Below, piece by piece: positions 63,954-64,000 of a stretch of DNA of 64,000 nucleotides. Position 1 is the stretch's first letter. Every line of letters starts with the position of its first letter. The notes below the pieces were generated by a model. That model saw only the letters and a list, made by a program, of their open reading frames with translations, made no database searches and was not told where the DNA came from. The stretch lies in contig JFHF01000018.1 in assembly GCA_000648925.1 (NCBI GenBank), forward strand, positions 1-64,000. The letters are read 5' to 3'. Source of the stretch: Caballeronia jiangsuensis (GTDB lineage Bacteria; Pseudomonadota; Gammaproteobacteria; Burkholderiales; Burkholderiaceae). The position numbers were made by a program, and so were the translations under genes.

Positions 63954-64000
63954 GTGTGCGACCCTCAGTCGATACGTTCAGTTTGAAACGATCTCCACGG

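Overview
The window is GC-rich and densely coding. It is most likely from a Burkholderiaceae betaproteobacterium of the Caballeronia/Paraburkholderia/Burkholderia group. The support is indirect: the protein families, the hopanoid gene set, the linked choline/sarcosine catabolic genes, the L-fucose-type oxidation operon and a DUF4148-type secreted protein. I saw no rRNA, tRNA, CRISPR array or phage module. The assignment is by recognition of protein families, not by database search.

Layout. (1) 1-325: the end of an IS481-family insertion sequence. (2) 410-19899: a hopanoid region. hpnB is divergent from an ispH-hpnH pair. An hpnM-like gene is divergent from hpnN-mlaA (lipid transport). hpnD-hpnE-shc-hpnG is a tightly overlapping operon. 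Between these lie a CstA pyruvate-transporter operon with a NarL-type two-component system, a RelE/StbD-type toxin-antitoxin pair and a thioesterase. A 188-bp palindromic MITE-like repeat abuts the start codon of the sensor kinase. (3) 20127-25151: signalling genes, namely a response regulator/CheC-like/PAS-GGDEF operon and a hybrid histidine kinase. (4) 25318-31188: accessory genes, including a stress-type protein with degenerate repeats, an FMN reductase, small secreted proteins, an AEC transporter, a lipocalin and an AT-richer adhesin-E-like gene. An isolated inverted pair of consensus DnaA boxes lies at 27549-27571.

(5) 31282-34445: a PAS-type sigma-54 activator and a divergent GntP-family permease preceded by a well-formed -24/-12 promoter and two inverted repeats. 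(6) 34514-54056: a choline and glycine-betaine catabolic island. It holds choline uptake (choV-choW-gbdR-like-choX), choline to betaine (betI-betB-betA), sarcosine to glycine (soxB-D-A-G), serine deamination (sdaA), formaldehyde removal (fdhA) and a FolB-like protein coupled to soxG. The two demethylation steps between betaine and sarcosine (gbcAB, dgcAB) are not in the window. (7) 54515-59602: a 50-residue protein missed by size-limited ORF calling, an unrecognised membrane-anchored protein, an MgtC protein, an AGE-family isomerase and a chemoreceptor. (8) 59875-63953: a PaaI-like thioesterase and a convergent four-gene L-fucose-type oxidative operon (aldose dehydrogenase, lactonase, SDR, FAH hydrolase), lacking the dehydratase step inside the window.

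The most original observations are the repeat at the kinase start codon, the CheC-like phosphatase between a response regulator and a diguanylate cyclase, the hopanoid/Mla lipid-transport linkage, the folB-plus-small-gene tail of the sarcosine oxidase operon, and the isolated DnaA-box pair. None of them is proven to be a new system by sequence alone.
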